From Eucalyptus grandis (Eukaryota; Streptophyta; Magnoliopsida; Myrtales; Myrtaceae), in NCBI RefSeq assembly GCF_016545825.1, contig NC_052615.1:31245088-31309087 (forward strand): a DNA stretch of 64,000 nucleotides. The letters are read 5' to 3'. The position numbers and the translations under genes are program-made. Numbering within the stretch: the first letter of the stretch is position 1; each line of letters starts with the position of its first letter. Below are positions 47,962-60,371 of the stretch, in pieces. The notes below the pieces were generated by a model that was not told the origin of the DNA, did not search any database, and worked only from the letters and a program-made list of their open reading frames with translations.

Positions 47962-47970
47962 ATATATATA
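47962..47970 (-). promoter_or_regulatory. Candidate TATA box of the subtilase gene
   Basis: TATATATATG on the minus strand, 29 bp upstream of the first ATG and 71 bp upstream of Met15. Normal spacing puts the transcription start near 47935, supporting Met15 as initiator. Confidence 0.5.
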
Positions 47971-49475
47971 GAAAATGAGAGTCATAAAGCGCGAGAGCGG
48001 GACTGTTTCAGCATTGAAAACAGTGGTCGGTGAAGCTTCTCAATAGCAAATGTGCAATAATTGAAGGAAGCCCTGAATTTTGCATAGAGCTGATTTAACT
48101 TATTAATTAACTCGTTGAGAATAAGCAACTACATCAGCACGACGAAAGGAGATATTTGTGCTGCATCAAAAGCCTGCTATATGGTAGATCCCGCCTAGTT
48201 CTGTTTTCGTTTAAGAACAAGACAAGACAACCATACAAATGTTCTTTCATTAGTTTGCTCACATTTGAAGAGCAAGGAAACAACAACTGGGGTTGCCACC
48301 CTTCTCACATGAGAAATGGGAGATAGGGGGTTTGATTTCCCACATTTTCAAGGGGATTGGAGTGTGGACAATTTAATTTCAGATGTGGGTTTTGATTCTC
48401 ACGTCCTGTAAGAAAGCATGACAAAAGTCTAAGAGTGAGAGTTAGAGTAAGAATAGAGTAAGACTGCTAAAAAAAAAAGAGTGAGGCGATGACGATAGAG
48501 GAAGATATGCTGATTTCAAAAGACAATGTTTATTCTCAATAATGAAATCATGTTGACATTGTCTTAATTGACAATTAATGGGTAGGTCACCCTTTAAGAA
48601 ATAATCACATAATGAAAATCGAATAATAGAACTAAGGAAAAAAAAATATTGATAAAGGGGAAAGTCTTCAAATCATGTGTTGAACATTTGCAAAACACGT
48701 TGGAAATCTTTGATGACCTGGAAATTAAAAAAAAAATGCATGAATTTGATATCTAACATTGCCCTAATTGGCATAATCTATTTGAAACTATGAAGATCCT
48801 ACAATGCTCTTTGATTTGTGGGACTGTCCGCTCTTTTGATGTCCAAAGGTTTCTGTATAAGCATTTGCTCATTGGTCTACATCAGGCGATGCCGACGAGG
48901 CAATTCTTTGCTAATTCGATTAGTACAAATTGCTTAGTAGTCAAGTTTGCGACGGTGGTATTAACTTTTTGATTAGATTTTAGCACAGAGTTCTCAACGA
49001 CAGTGGACAAAATCCCAAAAAAAAAAAAAAAAAAAAAAAACTATTTTTGGTGAGGATTGAACTTAATTTTTAATTAGATGATCATTATGAATCTTACAAA
49101 GCAGATGGAAACAAGAGGAAAAGGAAGAAAAGTTGAGCTTGGTCTTTACATTAATTATTCTAATGTGGAAAGTACAAAACTAACGCTGGCATTCATCAAT
49201 GAGCAGGAGTCAATTTTAATATGATGCTCTTTGATAGGATCGTTCGTTTGTAGCTATCATGATGAGGCTCTGTTCGTTTGTTTCCTCCACGCCATTTTTA
49301 TTTTGCTTGTAGAGAAGGATCGACTGGGTTTGTGCTTTGTTAATGGACAACCTTTGAAGCTTCCCTTGGACATTGACAAAGAATAATTAGATAGGGAGAT
49401 TCTCAAGTAGGGTCACATTGATTCCCTATCCAAAACAAAAATTTCAAGATAACGTTCTTGCAAATTTGATGATAA
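47971..49475. other. Gene-free interval
   Basis: AT-rich upstream region of the subtilase gene. A20-type run at 49018-49040. The open frame 48790-48972 has no recognised domain. Confidence 0.5.
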
Positions 49476-49915
49476 GAAAATTACAATTTTTTTAATCATA
49501 TTGTAATTGGGTCAATTCAATTTTTTTTTTACTAATTGTGGCTTAAATTTTTTGCATTTGTGTTAATTCAGTCCATTTTTGCATTTGTGTTAATTCAGTC
49601 CATCATGCTAATTTTGGCCGATCGGCGCTGACATAAATGCTGATTGTCCTATGTGGATGCCGAAGATCTTGATGTTGATAATTTTTAATAATATTGAAAT
49701 ATTTTATGAATTTTATTTTATTTTCTTTCTCTTTTCTTTTGTTTTCTTCCCTTCCTTTTTATTCTAATTGATCGCCAATGATTGGCCAAAAGTGAGGGTA
49801 GATGAGGTCCCTCACCGGCCTCAAGCAAGCCTCGCCAAGGGCTGGTGAGGCTCAAGCCCTGGTTAGAGGCCGTGAGGGCTGCCTCGCCAAGGCCCCTGCA
49901 TGGTTGGGTCTTCAA
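49476..49915. mobile_element. Truncated member of the Mutator-like TIR family
   Basis: The left end GAAAATTACAATTTT resembles the ends of the elements at 34682 and 63224. It carries the same order of parts: 'aattcagtcc' repeats, TTTTGGCCGATCGGCGCTGACAT-like sequence, AT stretch, CT-rich stretch and a GC-rich CCTCACCGGCC core. The right arm is missing. A 27-bp tandem duplication (GCATTTGTGTTAATTCAGTC) lies at 49554-49603. Confidence 0.6.
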
Positions 49916-51835
49916 GTTTTAAGATTATTTTTTTTTGGAATTTTCCAAGTCTCTGTAAGAGTGAGAAAGTTGGTCAGATACAATTTCAATTCGGGTCAAT
50001 TTGGTGCGCGATTGAATCATGCTTCTTCCTAGATATCATGCCCACTTGGCATGCAACTCATCAAATTTTTGGTCACCACAGGATTGTGATTGATTTAAGT
50101 GATGAAATCAACTTCCTCTCCAACAAGAACCACACATCCATCAGTGCACATATCTTTCTTACTACATCACTTTGCTTTTTCTTGTCACATACGATAGGCA
50201 TCTTTCTAAGCTATGAGAATATAGAAGAATTTTCAATTTCCTCTCCATCAAAAACCACGCGTACAAACGTATATTTCTTATCACATCGTTTTCTTTTTCT
50301 TCGTTACATACTATATGTATTATATGAAGTGTGAGAACATGGAGGAATATTGTTTGTTTGGGTAAGCTTTGATCAAGTTTTCGCGCCACTAGAGGACATA
50401 ATGCTCTCTAAGGTCTCAACTATCCTTGTGAGGCTCTCGTATTATCTACAGCTGTCATGAGAACCTTAATTGTGAATTTGATTAGGACGACACAAAATGA
50501 TGATGCGTAAGGAAAAAGTAGTGTGCGAAAAGGACAGTACCTCAACTCTATAATTGACTTCCAAATCAAGGACAAAAGAACTTCAATAATTAAAATAAGT
50601 TCCTACCCCTTTTTTAAATGTATTAATTGCATTCGTGTAGTTTTTTTTTTTTTTTTGGGTCAGTTATTCGTGTAGTTGATTTTCAATATTATTTATCTCT
50701 ACAAGTGGAGTTATTATATGTTATTATATGTGCCATATGCTATTGTTATTATATGGACCTAGAAAAGTCATCTGAAAATGAACGAGAGCATTACTCCAAA
50801 GTTTTTTAGACATTTTTTGTGTGTGGAGGGGACCATGAAGGGATTCTCTCATGTGAACCTATTGAATAAGTCTAAGCAGAAGAAGTCGACACTGCTTAAT
50901 TAAAGAGCACCTAGAGAAGCAATACAAACAGAGAATTTTAAAAAAAAAAAAAAAAAAATTGACAATGATCCCAAAGTTTTACACCAATTATCTAACTTCT
51001 TTTTATAAGAAATTCTTGAAATTCTCAAGGAAGAAAAAGCAAAGAAGAAAATAAGTTAACAACTAAGAGACTAAATGCACATTAACTTTAGAATTTATTA
51101 CTTGATAATGGGGGTTATTTAGTGTAGTATGGTTTTTTCATAAGCTATATTTTTTGGGATAATCTCTGTCATTTTGCTCATGAGCTCTTTTATTTAAACC
51201 ATATCAGATTATCCCCATGACTATTGGAACCAAACATTGAGTAAAGGTGATTCCCGAAGGATCAACGGCAACGCTGGACCGCTGGAGGTTCATTGAGGAG
51301 AAACTAGAGGCAATCGATAGGCAAACTTAGGCCATGCTGGGCCCTTTGGTTAGGCCTAACTTCTTGCTGGAGGTCGATTATCAACAACAAAAGTGTCAAT
51401 TAATTTTCGAGTTGGGCTAAGTCGGGTCCTATATCCAAATGGCCTTGCTCCAAGCCTATCCAAATTTGTCTAGCCCATGTGATGCTGGTGGGCTTAGGAG
51501 TGCTTGTAACCCACCTGGCCCATGGTAGGACAGATTAATGTCGGCCTATGACATTTCTTAACTCCACTGTAATGTTGATTGAAAAGGATCAATTATCGAT
51601 CGAGGCCCACCACAAAGCCTGATCATCAAGGCAAATTGATATGGCATTTTGAGGATCAAGTCCCAAAGTATATGGGACACCTTGAATCCATGCCAGTCAT
51701 CTTTCGGAAAATACCCTTGGCAAGGTTACGATATTTGACAATTTTTAGCAGACATTTTGATGCAAAGACATGTTCATCGTTTTGTTGTGTAAAAAGTACT
51801 TAAATTGACATAAACCTATTATATTTATACAAATT
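49916..51835. other. Gene-free interval
   Basis: No gene recognised. Contains T and A homopolymers (50640-50657; 50940-50959). Open frames at 49900, 50162 and 51579 show no known domain. Confidence 0.5.
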
Positions 51836-52908
51836 CAGTGTTGACACCTATTTTTATACAAAAAAAGAAAAAAAAAAGAAAAAAAAAAGAAAAGAGAAAA
51901 ACTCTTAGGGGTCGGGTCGGGCCGGATCGGACCTTGGCCTGGCCCGCCTCTCTTCCCTTTTCCCCTGAGTTGGGCCCGGCCCTTTTTCCCTTCAGCCCAG
52001 CGTGCCCCAGCTGTCTCCCTCGAGAAAAAGACAAAGGAGCAGAGGTCAGAAGAGGGCAGACAGGAGCAGAGCAGAAAGAAAGGAGAGGAGCCAGGAGCAG
52101 AGAGATAAGAAAAGAGAAAACCGAAGAGGGGAGAAAAGGAGTTCGCGGAGAGAGAGAGAGTCCGAGCGAGGGAGCGACTAAGAGAGAGCGAGGGAGCTTC
52201 AGCCGTCGCCTCAGCTGCGCGCGGGCCCCGCCCGACGTCCTCAAATTGAATCCGGTAGGCCCTTCTGGCGCCCTGTTTTCACCCGGTTCTGTGCACCCCG
52301 GGCCGGAGTTTGCGATCGACCGGTTTGTGTGAACTCCGGCCCTGTCCATTCCTTCTTTGGTTGTTGCGCGTCTAATTATTTGTTGGTGAGAGTCTCGGTT
52401 TGGGTTCAGGTCCTAGTTGAGCTAGAAACCGCGTGATTCAGGAGCGCCCTCCACCCGTTCGACGAAATGCCTCAATCAGATCTATTTTTGTACTTCCCCT
52501 TTTTGAGCCAAAACCGAGTGTCCATGCGTGGGATTCGTTTGGCTGAGGCGTCGTTTTTGTGATTAGCTTTCTATCCGTTGGTCGTTTAGTCGTCTTGCCA
52601 CTTTTCCGCCGTCTTTGACCATTTGCACGCTTGGCCAAGAGGGGGCCCTCGGCCGGCGGCGAGGAGGTCGACCGGCAAGTGGCGGTTGGAGTGGGCGTTT
52701 GACGAAAAGTGGCGGCTCGGCGGTGCTTGAGCTTCGGTCGAGGTTTGTCTTAAAAAAATGGGATCTTCGGAAGGCTAGAGCTCGTTGAAGGAGATCGCAC
52801 GAAGAAGAAGATCAGAGGAGAATAAAAAATAAAAAAGACAAAAGAAAAAGCAAGAGAAAAAGTGCAGCCAAAAGCTAAAAAAAAAAAAGAAAAGAAAAGA
52901 AGGAAAAG
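51836..52908 (+). repeat. LTR-like sequence, left part
   Basis: It starts TGTTGACACCTATTTTTATAC (about 51839), contains a poly-purine run and a GC-rich, GA-rich body with (GA)n near 52158-52170, and is interrupted by the Copia element at 52909. The right part would be 58501-58960. This looks like a gypsy-type solo LTR, but no partner is in the window. Overlapping ORFs at 51825-52349 on both strands are repetitive Arg/Glu/Pro-rich by-products. Confidence 0.4.
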
Positions 52909-53124
52909 TGTCAGAAAACAGAGTGAAAGCAAGTAGAATAGAGAGAATAGAGAGTAATGTATTCTGTGCACTTCATTGATTGTTCCAATGTACAAAGAGG
53001 ATTGATGTTTAATAAAAGGAAAGTATATCAGATCTAATCCTAGATTTGATACAAAAATAATCAATTACAATTTGGAGAATATATCCATCACAATATGTGC
53101 ATATCTTCGACATATCTTCCAACA
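52909..53124 (-). repeat. 3' LTR of Copia at 52909-58495
   Basis: A 216-bp LTR with TG...CA ends, preceded by AAAAG. Confidence 0.9.
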
Positions 53125-53131
53125 CTCCCCC

Positions 53132-56100
53132 TCAAGCTGGTGGCTTGTATATGTCTAAGACACCTAGCTTGCTTAGGAGATATGCATGTTGCCGTTGACA
53201 TAAAGGCTTGGTGAATATATCTGCAAGTTGTTCGGTAGTCCCAATTCCTCTTGTTTTGATTATCCCTTCCTGAATCTTCTCTCTAGTAAAGTGACAATCA
53301 ATTTCTATGTGTTTTGTTCTTTCATGTACTATTGGATTTGCCGCGAGTTTAAGTGCAAAATCATTATCACAAAACAGTAAGGTTGATCCCTTGACCTGTA
53401 CTCCGAGATCCAAAAGTAAGCCTCGTAACCAAACTACCTCACATACGGTCTTGGCCATGGATCGATATTCAGCTTCAGCTGATGACAGAGAGACAGTGGA
53501 CTGTTTCTTTGTTTTCCATGAAAGTAACGATTCTCCAAGTTTGATGCAAAAACCAGTGATAGATCTTCGACTCATAGGACAAGTCGCATAATCGGCATCA
53601 CGAAGCCGTCATTTCCATGTTGCAATCACGAGAAAGAAGAATCCCAAGTCCACAGGCATTTCTTCAAATATTTCACAACTTTTAATGCGGCATTCATATG
53701 AGACTGTTTGGGGCTATGCATGAACTAACTCAGCGTTTGAACCGCATAACATATATCTGGTCTAGTCATAGTGAGATAAATAAGTTTCCCAACCAGTCTC
53801 TGATAGCTTAATGGGTCTTTGAGCAATAAATCATCCTCAGTAGATTGTAGACTTACATCATAATCAGCAGTAGTCAATTTGACATTCTGCTCAATAGGAA
53901 TAATATTTGGTTTACATCTGATAGACACCGTTCGAGATATAATTTCTAACACAAATTTCCGTTGACTAAGTGAGATTCCTTGCTTTGAACGAGCTATCTC
54001 AATGCCAAGGAAGTATTTGGGTGGTCCCAAATCTTTAATATGGAAAGCGGAATGCAAATATTTCTTGAGACTTGTCACAACGGGATTCATCATTTCCCAT
54101 AATAAGTATGTCATCAACATATATCATCAAATAGATAGATGACATACCTTTGTCCATGTGAATAAGGCGTAATCATGTCTGGACTGTTTGAATCCTGCTC
54201 CCATAAGTGCATCCGTAAACTTGGCATACCACTGTCTAGAAGCCTATTTGAGACCATATAAGGATTTGCGGAGACGACATACCTTAGACTCCCCCTGTCT
54301 CCGTAATCCCGGTGGAATGTCCATATAAATTTCCTCATCCAAGTCACCATGGAGGAAGGCATTGTGAACATTCATTTGGTGCAATGACCAATCACGAAAA
54401 GCAGCAATTGCCAAGAAAGTGCGAACTGTAACATCTTTCGCTATGAGAGAAAACGTTTCATGATAATCGAAACCTTCTCGTTGAGTGAAGCCTTTGGCTA
54501 CCAACCGTGCCTTATATCTTTCTACAGATCAATCGGCTTTATATTTAATCTTGTATACCCACTTGCAACCAATCGGTTTTCGATGAGACGGTAAAGGAAC
54601 AATGTCCCATGTACGATTTTCCATTAATGCATGCAATTCTGTCTCCATAGCTTTTTGCCATCGTGGATCATTTAGTGCCTCACTATAATTTGACGGTTCT
54701 GTTTCCTCAGACATACGACTAACACAGCACATATGATCCGAGGATAACTGATGAAAAGAGACATATGAGGAGATAGGGTAACGAGTACCTAGAGAACTTG
54801 AAGCTGCACAAACATAATCCTTTGTCCATGTGGGCGGACGCGTAGCACGTCCAGAACGCCGTGGCAGATTATTCTGTGGTGTTGGTTGCAAAGACACTTG
54901 TGTTTCTTCATTTGACACTGGAGATGCTGTTGTTGATGAAGGATTATGCTCCTCCTCGTTTAGTGTAGCTGAAGTATCCATAGCTACTGTTGGAGAGGAA
55001 ATTATACCTTGTGGCAGATGTGATGAAGGTGCAATGATGTATGATTGTCCAGAAGATAGATCTTCTTCAGATAAAAAACGATGATTATTCACCCCCTTGT
55101 CAGACTCATCATGTAAAGATAAATCGTCACCAAAAGGAAAAATAGCCTCATGGAAAACAACATCCCTGCTAACAAAGAATTCCCCAGTCGACTTATCAAA
55201 AACCCGATATCCCTTTGTGAGACTCGGATATCCCATAAATATGCATTGCCTGGCTCGTGGACTCAACTTATCTCGTGGCCCCACTGTAGTCACATAACAC
55301 AAACAACCAAAAACTCTCAAGTGTTGAAGTTCTGGTTTCTTTCCATATAGCATCTCAAAAGGTGTCTTCTTGTTGAGAATGCGACTTGGCATTCGATTTA
55401 TCAAGTAAGCTGCAGTGACCACGCAATCTCCCCAAAATGTCTCAGGAATGGAAGCCTGGAATTTAAGAGCACGAGCTACCTCTAAAAGATGACGGTGTTT
55501 ACGCTCGACAATACCATTTTGCTGTGGGGTATATGTGCAAGAATTCTCATGCAAAATTCCGTTTGAAGAAAAAAAGAATGCACATTCACTATTGAAGAAT
55601 TCTCTTCCATTGTTAGTACGAATACGTTGAATTGACTTTCCAAATTGATTTTTGGAAAGGGAGAAAAAAATTCTTATGTGAGAAAGAACTTGGCCTTTTG
55701 ATTGCATCAGAAATATCCATGTGGCACGAGAAAAATCATCCACAAGTGTTAAAAAGAAACGAGAACCATCACGATTGGGTGTGTGATAGGGCCCCCGGAC
55801 ATCAACATGGATTAATGAAAAGGGGCCTTTGCACGAGATTTGCTATTGTCAAAAGGCATACGAGCTTGTTTTGCCAAAGGACAAATTGAACATTGAGGGT
55901 AAGGAAAAGCAGCAGAATGACCCAGTCGTTGATGATCAAGAAAAAGCTTATCATTGGTAGTAATATTACACAATGATTTTTAATTCAATCCAATACAAGA
56001 TGAACTGAAATTACTGGAGAAACTTGTCCAAAAATATAGCCCTTGCGAAATTCTACCCGAGCCCATCGGTTGCCGTTGAAAGGGCACAAACAGGACAATG

Positions 56101-58071
56101 ATCATGATTGAATAGGACACGACATGAGTTTTCCTTACAAGCTCGAGAAACCGATATGAGATTGAAATGGAATTCGGAACATAAAAGACATTCGAAGTGT
56201 GATAAGAGGACTAAGGATTCTTGTCCCAATCATCGTGACATAGGTAGCATTCCCATTTGGAAGTTGGATGAGATAGGAAAATCTAATTTTTTGATTTTGA
56301 AAAGAACCTTTCATTGCGAGATAATGTGGTCACTAGCACTTTGAATCAACTATCCAAGCAGTCCTTGAAATTGAATTCAACAAACAATAAGAAGTACCCG
56401 TAAAACTCCCGGTGCTCTCAAAAACATCCAACTTCTTAAGAGCCTGCATAATCTCTTGATACGATCATGAGTAATTGACTGATTTGATCTATCGGTATGC
56501 TTTTTTGCCCGTCACTGTAAAGCTGTTGGAAAATCCCTTTTTCCTTTTTCTCCAGGTTTACCATGTAATTTCCAGCAATTATCTATGGTATGATGTGGAC
56601 GTTTGCAATAATCGCAGTATAACTTACCTTTTCCTTTAAATTTTTGCCCATTGTTCTTTGATGACGTGGCAAAATATGATCCGTTGGATGGTTTAAAAGT
56701 CGAAGCCATCGCGGTCTCATTTGGGCCGTTGGATCCATGCGCAGAAAAGGAGCGCTGTGGGCCGTTGGATCCATGCGTTGAAAGAAAACGCTGTGAGCCG
56801 TCCGATCCTGCGAAAGGATTGAGCCCACGTGAACCGCCGGATCGGACAATTAGATCCTGACCATTCGTTCCTTTCTTGAAAGACTTAGGGTTTGCTCCTG
56901 CAAACCAGATCTGCGGCGCCAATCCTCCTTCATTTTCTCTGGTCATGGCTCCTCCGTAACTCGCATGGGCTGCGAGTGCCATCTCGTCGCCGGATTTCTG
57001 TAGATCAGAGCCAACAAAACGCTGGCTTTCTTCTTGGACGGCGAGCTGATAGATCCGGCCAAGAGTCGGCATGGGTTCCATCACCAAGATTTGAGATCGG
57101 AAACTCGGTAAGATTCGTTCAAGATCAGCAAGAATATGGTGATTTTTCCCTCTCTCGAATGGTGCGGTATTGCTTTGTAAGGTAAGATCTTGGGCCCTCT
57201 AACTTCTCCTCGATTGCCTCCAATTCGTTCCATAAGGCGGAGAGCTTGTTGTAAACCACGGCGATGCTCATGTTGCCCTGTTTTAGATCCGAGAGTTGTT
57301 GGGTCAAGGTAAAAATCTTAACCCTATCTAATTTTCCATACATCTCCTTAATATTGTCCCACATTTTTCTCGAATCTTCCGTCGGTGGGAGTCCGGCAGC
57401 GACTTCGGAGGTAATGCAGTTGCCGATCCATGTTCGGACTAACTGATTGCACTTCCTCCACAGTCGTGCCATACGTTCATCCCGAAGAGACCGGTAAAGT
57501 ACCATCAATAAAAACTTCTTTGTCTTTCGTGACCAAGGCTCGCCGAAACTCCACCGACCAGCTTGAGTAGTTGTCGGGGCCTGATAGTTGTTGCGTGATG
57601 AGCCGTAGCTCCGGTCCGTCGCCCGTCGTCGTGTAGAGCGGATCACCAGGCTCCGGTCGACCGCTGGCGGCGACGAACGGATACAGCAAGAAACCGGGTT
57701 GGGAAACCGGGTAGGGATTTGGCCCCGAACCCGAAATAGCCGGTTGAAAATAATTCGTATTTGTTGGGTTTGGCCCAGTGGTTTGGCTTGCCTTGAAAGC
57801 GGTTGATGGGGCTCCACCGGGCTGAACCGGCTCTCCGACGCCTTGACCCATCGACCATGGATTTGGCTGGGTGGGCCCGTACATCCATGGGCCGGGTGGC
57901 ATCTGAATAGGGAGCCACTGGATGGATTGCCCTGAAGCATGCTGAGCTGCGATCGGTTGTCCCGAAGTGGCTTGGCCTGCGATGGGCTGTCCCTGGTTCG
58001 AGCTGTTCTTGTTGCACAGACGACTCTTTTGGGATTTTTTCTTCAGAAATCGATGAATCTTCCTTAACCAT
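53132..58071 (-). pseudogene. Copia gag-pol polyprotein, multiply frameshifted
   Basis: Gag starts at ATG 58071 (MVKEDSSISEEKIPK) and includes LSGPDNYSSWSVEFRRAL; its zinc knuckle CDYCKRPHHTIDNC is intact (about 56590-56630). The integrase core lies in the long frame 54529-55743: RTNNGREF has Asn where the catalytic Asp is expected, and NGIVERKHR supplies the Glu. RT motif A reads [13 protein letters not shown], again Asn for Asp (54370-54385). YVDD is intact in another frame (about 54105-54125, YLMIYVDDILIMG). RNase H (SAEAEYRSMAKTVCEVVWL; CDNDFALKLA) lies in 53132-53575. Frame changes at about 57100, 54510, 54250, 54115 and 53600 separate the parts; the section 55750-56510 (protease, pre-integrase) is heavily decayed. 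Confidence 0.88.
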
Positions 58072-58252
58072 GATGTTGGTAAGAAAGCAGAAAACAGTAA
58101 GGAAATATTTATGATTTTGAAGTGCTTAAATACTGATTCCTACACCAGAGTGCTAATCTTGTTGTGCAGGTTTAGTGTTCCTACAACAACAAAGACAAGA
58201 AACGTCCGGAGGGCAATCAAGAAGTGCGGAAGTCAGAAAAAGAAGGAACACG

Positions 58253-58264
58253 GCTCTGATACCA
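58253..58264 (-). other. Primer-binding site (initiator Met tRNA)
   Basis: TGGTATCAGAGC on the minus strand directly inside the 5' LTR. Confidence 0.9.
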
Positions 58265-58495
58265 TGTCAGAAAACAGAGTGAAAGCAAGTAGAATAGAGA
58301 GAATAGAGAGTAATGTATTCTGTGCACTTCATTGATTGTTCCAATGTACAAAGAGGATTAAATAATGTACAGAGGATGTTTAATAAAAGGAAAGTATATC
58401 ATATCTAATCCTAGATTTGATACAAAAATAATCAATTACAATTTGGAGAATATATCCATCACAATATGTGCATATCTTCGGCATATCTTCCAACA
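58265..58495 (-). repeat. 5' LTR of Copia at 52909-58495
   Basis: A 231-bp LTR, followed by the second AAAAG copy. Confidence 0.9.
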
Positions 58496-58500
58496 AAAAG

Positions 58501-58960
58501 GAAGCAAAATTGCTTCGGGAAAGAGGAGTGGCAGAAAAGAAAGTGCGGTAGAAGAAAACAAAATAGGAAAGAAGACAAAAAAATAGATATTAAATTAAAA
58601 AAAATGTATTTTTATCCGACTGGGTAGGATCCGCATTTGGGCCAGGTCAGCGGGTCGGATCGGGTTCATCCGTTCCGAACCCGCTCCATCGAATATTATA
58701 ATATTAAAAAATGTCAGAAAAATTAAAAATTTTAAAAAATTCGAAAAATAATAAAAATTCAATAACTCCTCCGAAATTCAAAAATTCAGAAAAATTTTTA
58801 AAAAAGAAGTTTCAAAAAATTGTAAAATGTAGTTTTAGGGGGGGAATTTGAAAATTCATTTTTTTAATAAAAAATCGAAAAATCCAAAAAAATTCTACAA
58901 AAATTAAAAAATCTTTAAAAAGGGTCAAATTAATCTCTTGGGCTATTTTCTCCTAATAAA
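58501..58960 (+). repeat. LTR-like sequence, right part
   Basis: It continues the sequence interrupted at 52908. A GC-rich stretch (GGGTCGGATCGGGTTCATCC) is followed by a strongly A-rich tract with repeated AAAATTCGAAAAATAATAAA-like units. No coding content. Confidence 0.4.
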
Positions 58961-59064
58961 ATGGAAGTATTCCAATTTAGAATTATGCTTAAGTTTAACT
59001 AAGCATTTAGGGCTTTACCTTAAGGTTTCAACTATCCTTGAGGGTAAATGTCTTTGAATGCACA

Positions 59065-59523
59065 ATGTTGATACAACGAGGGTGTCGCGACCCTTGCTAG
59101 CTCAGGGCAAGCGCCGCAACGCCCTCACCAACCACTAAGTGAAGGCTCGTAGGTCTTCATTGTGGTTGGCGAGGGCATTACAGCCCTTGCTCAATGACCT
59201 CGTTGTGGTCGATGAGGGCTTGGGACAAGGGTGTCCTAACCCTCGTCTATGGTTAACAAGGGTTACCCAATGACTCTCATGTAGTCCTTAGTCTGAAAAA
59301 GAAAAATAAAAGAAATTATAAAAAGAATGTCGATGTTAGTGCTGTCCATATTATGTAGGATGATTCATATTTTTATAAGCAATTTACAGTATAAATTAAT
59401 TGGATAGACTCAATTAGTATTATGTGAAAATATTTAAGATTAAATTGAAGTAATTAAAAGATTTAGGATTAAATTGATAAAAGCGTAATATGTTTATGAC
59501 TTTTTTATTTTTGTTATTTTCTC
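59065..59523. mobile_element. Truncated member of the Mutator-like TIR family (right part)
   Basis: The right end, read inverted, is GAGAAAATAACAAAAATAAA then AAGTCATAAAC, matching the family ends. The core carries CGAGGGTGTCGCGACCC and repeated GAGGGC/CCCTTGC units. The left arm is not visible; the sequence before 59065 is unrelated. Confidence 0.6.
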
Positions 59524-59583
59524 ATATTAGCATTGACAAGCAAAGCATACGACTAAAAAACTAATGTCGACCATACGTTGTTG

Positions 59584-59695
59584 GGGGCAGCTGTTGACTG
59601 GGGGGTGGGGGGCGGCGGCAGCTGTTGACTGCAGCTGTTGACTGGGGTGGGGGCGGCGGCAGCTGTTGACTGGGGGGGTGGGGGGCGGCGGCTGA
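59584..59695. repeat. G-rich minisatellite with four W-box cores
   Basis: Units of CAGCTGTTGACTG plus GGGGGTGGGGGGCGGCGG occur about four times, with partial copies. TTGACT (WRKY W-box core) occurs at 59594, 59625, 59638 and 59666, each preceded by the E-box-like CAGCTG. The G runs could form G-quadruplexes. It lies about 0.7 kb upstream of the P450 start codon. Confidence 0.9.
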
Positions 59696-60312
59696 CAAGT
59701 AAAACAAATCAGTCCCCCCGCTAGCCTTTAAAAAGCCATGTGAGAAGAGTCTATTTTATTCTGTCTTGTCTGCGGTCCTTGGCTTCAATAGGGCATGTTC
59801 ATGGTCCAATTTCTGGTGCAGGTGGGAAGCGATACATTGCGTCGTGCCCTCTTTGATCCTGAAGAAAACGGAGAAAGAAGCAAATCCTATCAATCGCCAA
59901 GACTACTAGCATCAGATCTACTATCCACCCTTTTCAGGTAAGCATCCAAAACCCTGAAATGCATAGATATCAGAATTAAATGAGCATGTGTTATCAAATC
60001 AAAGACTCGGTATTTGAACTTTTGAATGCTCGCTGTAATCTGTCCATGAGAACCACCCTCGATCCAAAGACCTCAAAGCTCCAGAATAACCTGGAATGAG
60101 TGATGTCAATCTGAGTCGATGCATCATAATTTATCCATGAGACATTAACCTTCCACCGCTGATCGCGGCGAGAATAAAGAAGACGATGATTTGTCCGCTA
60201 ATTATTCTTTGTTTTCATAAATAGATCACGATGGCGACGAAAGGACAAAGAGTGAGGGACCCGAGGGAAAGAGAAGATATTATTCAGGAGGACCACCTCA
60301 ATGGCGCTTCCG

Positions 60313-60322
60313 TATAATAAAA
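60313..60322 (+). promoter_or_regulatory. Candidate TATA box of the P450 gene
   Basis: TATAATAAAA about 50-60 bp upstream of the ATG at 60372; consistent with a short leader. Confidence 0.4.
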
Positions 60323-60371
60323 CAAACAGAAGAACAAAGAGGCAAACCTCGTTAGTCATAAGCACGGAGAT

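Larger units (their letters stand above)
52909..58495 (-). mobile_element. Young Copia LTR retrotransposon, defective
   Basis: LTRs 52909-53124 and 58265-58495 (TGTCAG...CCAACA) with the 5-bp target duplication AAAAG (52904-52908 and 58496-58500). The primer-binding site TGGTATCAGAGC on the minus strand (58253-58264) matches the initiator Met tRNA end exactly. The purine tract GAGGGGGAG on the minus strand lies next to the left LTR. The right LTR has a roughly 15-bp partial duplication (GTACAGAGGAT). The LTRs are otherwise nearly identical, so insertion was recent, but coding is broken. Confidence 0.92.

Noticed and set aside
51825..52349. 164- and 174-codon overlapping frames on both strands
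   Set aside because: Low-complexity GA-rich LTR-like sequence read on either strand; no domain.
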